Shown here: positions 56,988-59,685 of the stretch, in pieces | Numbering within the stretch: the first letter of the stretch is position 1 | Layout of the letters: the number at the start of each line of letters is the position of its first letter | Source: a virus | Virus record (IMG/VR): IMGVR_UViG_3300028400_000156 | Location: 1 to 59,685 of that record | Length of the DNA stretch: 59,685 nt | Direction: 5' to 3' (one strand) | The notes under the pieces: generated by a model | Seen by the model: only the letters and a program-made list of their open reading frames with translations | Databases searched by the model: none | What the model was told of the DNA's origin: nothing | Position numbers and translations under genes: made by a program

Positions 56988-58871
56988 GTGACCATCCCCA
57001 GCTCAGGCAATCCGATAACTATTGCCATGCGCGCCGGACCCGGCGGGGTGCTTGAGCATGTTCCGCCTACCGGCGACACGACTGCGCCAGTAGTCACCCC
57101 ACCATCGGATACCGCAATCCAGTTTGCCAATGGCGGCGCGGGGCTGGCGCACAATGACCCGGCGCTGCAATCGTGGTTGTCCCAGGCGTCTGCTGTTGAT
57201 GAGACGGATGGCGCAGTTACGGTCAGCAACAATCTGACGGCCTACGCCGACCCATTGCCTGCTGGATCAGTAACAATCCAATTCAGCGCGACCGATGCTG
57301 CAGGGAACACCGGCACGGCGACGGCAAATCTGACGGTCTCCGAACAAGCCCCCGCAGGGGCGTGGCAGCTCGCTGGAGATGGCGTATCCGCAGACTCGCA
57401 TTGGGTGGCGGCTAAGATGCCGATGCACCCTGTTTACCCAAGGCCGGATTCAGAGACTCAGGCCCATGCTCGCCATCGCTGGGCGCATCCTGATTTCCGC
57501 TACGAGATCCCAATCGGTGTCCAGGGAGGAGCTTGGCCTTTCAAGTATGAAATCATCAATGGGCCATCGGGTGCCACCATTGGCCAGTATTACGGCGATC
57601 CTGATTATGGCGTGGTCAAATGGACACCTATCAACGGGGATAGCGGAACCAAAAGTTTCACGGTTCGTGTTACAGACCAAGAGCTGAATACCGTTGATCT
57701 GACTTGGACTACCACGATTGACGCCAATCAATTTGTCTTTGTGGATGCCGCCGCAGCATCTACGGGAAGCGGAACAATCACCAGCCCGCTCAAAACGTTT
57801 GCGGATTGGTACAAGGGCGATGTTGATGCCACAGACGCCACTTACCATAACAAGATCATCGTATTCCGCAGCGGAAATTACTCTGCCACCGGATCGGCTG
57901 CTAACTCAGGGAATGTTCGACTGGAGTCCGCGTATAAGACTATATCGTTTATAGGCTACCCCGATGCAATTGTTAACATTGATTGCTCAACGGCTGTATT
58001 TTTCACTGCGGATGGTGGAATGTCAGATCTGTTCGTAGGGAATCTCCGATTCAACAACGCTCGAGCAGATGTCGCCAATTCGCATTTTTGGTGGATAGGT
58101 AGCACTCCAGAGCGCGTCACCTTCTGGAATAATGTTTTCGACTCACTGGGCAATGGCACATCAGGAGGTGACAATCCTTGTGGCATTTTCATGTCCGATA
58201 CTAGCACAGACAAAAATAATTTCCTTATTAAAGGTAATACTTTCCAGAACTTTACGAATGACGGCCCGAACGGCTCGTTCGTAGATATGTACCGTGTTTA
58301 TTATGTACTGATTGAAGAAAATCTGATGCAAAATAGTACGCCCGAATACGGACTGTGGGCAAAAGTCACTAAGGCCTATGTAACAATCCGCGCCAACATG
58401 CTGGAGAATGTACGCGCCGGAATCAATCTATGGTATGGGGATGCCGCACCTGGTACTCCGCACGACCATGAGGTGTGTTGGAACAAGGTGACAATAGACC
58501 CGGTCTGGGGCACAAATACCAGGACTTTCTTAGTCATGGGAGACGCACCTAGTTCTATAAACTCTGGCCACTATAATACATTTATATATAGAAATACCTT
58601 TGTTGGTGGGGCCTCAACAACACAATCTGTAGGCGACGACCCATATTATACAGATGGGAATGTTATTATTAGTAACAACTTGAGGGTTTGGAGAACAAAT
58701 GAGCAGAAAACAGATATCCCAAATTTGACAGGCGGCATGAACTCTGGAATAACCGATAGCGTTGGCAACCTTTCAGGCAATAGTCGTAGAGAATTTTACG
58801 GTATAGTCGGCCATGAAATAAGTGACTCTTATACACTCAGACCTAAACCACCGGCCATAACCGTTAAATGA
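56988..58871 (+). CDS. Tail spike with beta-helix domain (right copy)
   Basis: A 627-aa protein with GTG start. Residues 1-130 are a virion-type head domain with an HYR/Ig-like module (TAPVVTPPSDTAIQFANGG; GSVTIQFSATDAAGNTGTAT). From about 144 (AKMPMHPVYPRP) it is the same beta-helix as the left copy. The end (SDSYTLRPKPPAITVK) is unlike the left copy and less GC-rich, and meets the IS remnant directly. It is likely recombinant: phage 5' part, host 3' part. It would bind and maybe cleave a surface glycan. Confidence 0.78.
   Translation: MTIPSSGNPITIAMRAGPGGVLEHVPPTGDTTAPVVTPPSDTAIQFANGGAGLAHNDPALQSWLSQASAVDETDGAVTVSNNLTAYADPLPAGSVTIQFSATDAAGNTGTATANLTVSEQAPAGAWQLAGDGVSADSHWVAAKMPMHPVYPRPDSETQAHARHRWAHPDFRYEIPIGVQGGAWPFKYEIINGPSGATIGQYYGDPDYGVVKWTPINGDSGTKSFTVRVTDQELNTVDLTWTTTIDANQFVFVDAAAASTGSGTITSPLKTFADWYKGDVDATDATYHNKIIVFRSGNYSATGSAANSGNVRLESAYKTISFIGYPDAIVNIDCSTAVFFTADGGMSDLFVGNLRFNNARADVANSHFWWIGSTPERVTFWNNVFDSLGNGTSGGDNPCGIFMSDTSTDKNNFLIKGNTFQNFTNDGPNGSFVDMYRVYYVLIEENLMQNSTPEYGLWAKVTKAYVTIRANMLENVRAGINLWYGDAAPGTPHDHEVCWNKVTIDPVWGTNTRTFLVMGDAPSSINSGHYNTFIYRNTFVGGASTTQSVGDDPYYTDGNVIISNNLRVWRTNEQKTDIPNLTGGMNSGITDSVGNLSGNSRREFYGIVGHEISDSYTLRPKPPAITVK
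57414..58594 (+). repeat. Right copy of 1.18-kb direct repeat in spike gene
   Basis: It pairs with 1582-2762 at a constant offset of 55,832 bp; 58101-58594 is identical by eye to 2269-2762. Beyond 58594 the copies are only partly alike. Confidence 0.85.
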
Positions 58872-59308
58872 CAATACACTACACCTTGAGGTTGCTATGT
58901 AAGGCGCTGGCCATCGAGATTGATACCTCGCTGCCCAGTGCCCGACTGGTTCGGGTATTTGAGCAACTGAAGGCAGAGCGCGGCTTGCCGGATGTGCTGC
59001 GCACCGACAACAGCCCGGAGTTTCTTGGTGAATGCTTTACCCGCTGGTGCCATGAAAACGGGGTGATGATCGACTACATCGAACCAGGCAAACCGAATCA
59101 GAATGCTTACATAGAGCGGTTCAACCGCAGCTACCGGACCGAGGTGCTCGATACCTGGCTATTCAGGGATCTTGATGAAGTCAGGGAGATCACCTGGGCC
59201 TGGATGCTCGAATACAACGAGGAACGAGATCACGACAGCCTCGACGGGATGACACCCATTGAGGCCCTTGAAAACGCCAAAGTCTCTACTTTTGAACTGT
59301 CCACTTGA
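58872..59308 (+). pseudogene. IS3-family transposase (OrfB) fragment
   Basis: The last part of an IS3-type rve integrase domain: RTDNSPEFLGECF with the second catalytic Asp, NAYIERFNRSYRTEVLD with the catalytic Glu, and NEERDHDSLDGMTPIE typical of the C-terminus. The first Asp and the whole front half are missing. Recognisable homology starts near 58903, soon after the spike stop. An older insertion probably truncated at this place; it is not expected to be active. Confidence 0.8.
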
Positions 59309-59323
59309 CGGGGAAGCTTACGT

Positions 59324-59685
59324 CTACAGCAGAAGCTGTACCTGCGGAGGCAGACCTTTCTTTTCGGTATCCACCCGACTCAGGCAGTTCAATACCCGCT
59401 CCGGTGCGATGCCCGAGGCCACCAGTTGCTTCTTGACCCAGGCGGCTCGTTGTTCGGCTAGGTCGAACAAGGATTGCTTGAGTTTTTCGTCGTCGGCAGG
59501 CGGGGTTTTCTTCTCTTTTGCGGCCTGCTCCTTCCGCCGTTGCAGCAGGGCCTCCCGGTCGCTGGTCGAGGCCAGTCCACAGGCCTTGATCTTCAGACCG
59601 GGTCGCTTCTTCATCAGCTCGATGACCTTGTTCAACAGCGCCTGCTGGCCTTCGGCCAGCTCCAGGCTGCCGGGCTGGAAGGTCA
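59324..59685 (-). CDS. DUF748/AsmA-like envelope protein, C-terminal part
   Basis: The last 120 codons of a gene that begins beyond the window edge. TFQPGSLELAEGQQALLNKV, KIKACGLASTSDREAL and ERVLNCLSRVDTEKKGLP fit the C-terminus of DUF748 (AsmA-like) proteins, which are involved in outer-membrane lipid transport. It is host DNA, running towards the IS remnant. Confidence 0.75.
   Translation of the reverse strand, partial: TFQPGSLELAEGQQALLNKVIELMKKRPGLKIKACGLASTSDREALLQRRKEQAAKEKKTPPADDEKLKQSLFDLAEQRAAWVKKQLVASGIAPERVLNCLSRVDTEKKGLPPQVQLLL

Larger units (their letters stand above)
2269..58594. mobile_element. Integrated podovirus-like phage genome, unit length about 55.8 kb
   Basis: The insert lies between two copies of a spike gene and contains a full set of late and early phage genes: terminase, portal, scaffold, coat, adaptors, fibres, lysis, internal virion proteins, DNA polymerase and primase-helicase. 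Late and early units become two clean divergent transcription blocks only if the ends are joined at the repeat, which supports a circular unit of 55,832 bp. No tyrosine or serine recombinase, transposase or CI-like repressor was found inside. Boundaries are given by the 494-bp identical tract. Integration by homologous recombination is an inference. Confidence 0.75.

Overview
The window is a 55.8-kb short-tailed phage genome lying inside the chromosome of a GC-rich gammaproteobacterium. Host sequence is seen only at the edges. On the left are the C-terminal third of 2-isopropylmalate synthase (LeuA) and a family 4 uracil-DNA glycosylase. On the right are a truncated IS3-type transposase and the end of a DUF748/AsmA-like envelope gene. 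Class level is as far as these genes allow; no rRNA or tRNA was seen.

Phage layout. Two near-identical beta-helix spike genes (1474-2997 and 56988-58871) bound the insert and are direct repeats exactly 55,832 bp apart. If the DNA is closed into a circle at this repeat, the phage has two large transcription units. A rightward late unit runs 34.2 -> 58.6 = 2.3 -> 10.8 kb. It encodes an unknown gene, an RHH regulator, TerS, TerL, portal, scaffold, coat, adaptors, fibres, lysis genes, internal virion proteins, spike and a 1522-aa polyvalent protein. A leftward early unit runs 33.6 -> 10.8 kb. It encodes two unknown proteins, an array of Cys-cluster paralogues, a MoxR ATPase/VWA module, a small regulator, DNA polymerase A, exonuclease, Cas4-like nuclease, VRR nuclease, SNF2 helicase, a putative ssDNA-binding protein and primase-helicase. 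The units diverge near 33.6-34.2 kb and meet tail to tail with an 11-bp overlap at 10764-10774. Large internal virion proteins with no tape-measure or sheath gene point to a podovirus-like virion. No integrase is visible, so homologous (Campbell-type) recombination between a host spike-like gene and the phage spike gene is the simplest explanation for the insertion.

The most unusual parts are: (1) about a dozen tandem, overlapping genes (25.2-31.4 kb) for divergent paralogues that share a C-x5-C-x(3-20)-C-x2-C-P cluster; (2) an 8-bp degenerate repeat (GCCACGAG) placed inside several of these genes and around the origin region, with one member (29166-29703) out of frame by exactly one missing octamer; (3) a non-coding hub at 31.4-32.3 kb with a 48-bp inverted repeat, 9-bp iterons and an AT-rich centre, which is a good replication-origin candidate; and (4) six copies of a 16-bp palindrome near TAACRTAYRTACGTTA at the origin hub and in front of early and late genes.

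Functional calls come from reading translated motifs by eye. No database search was run, so family names for the less conserved proteins are tentative.
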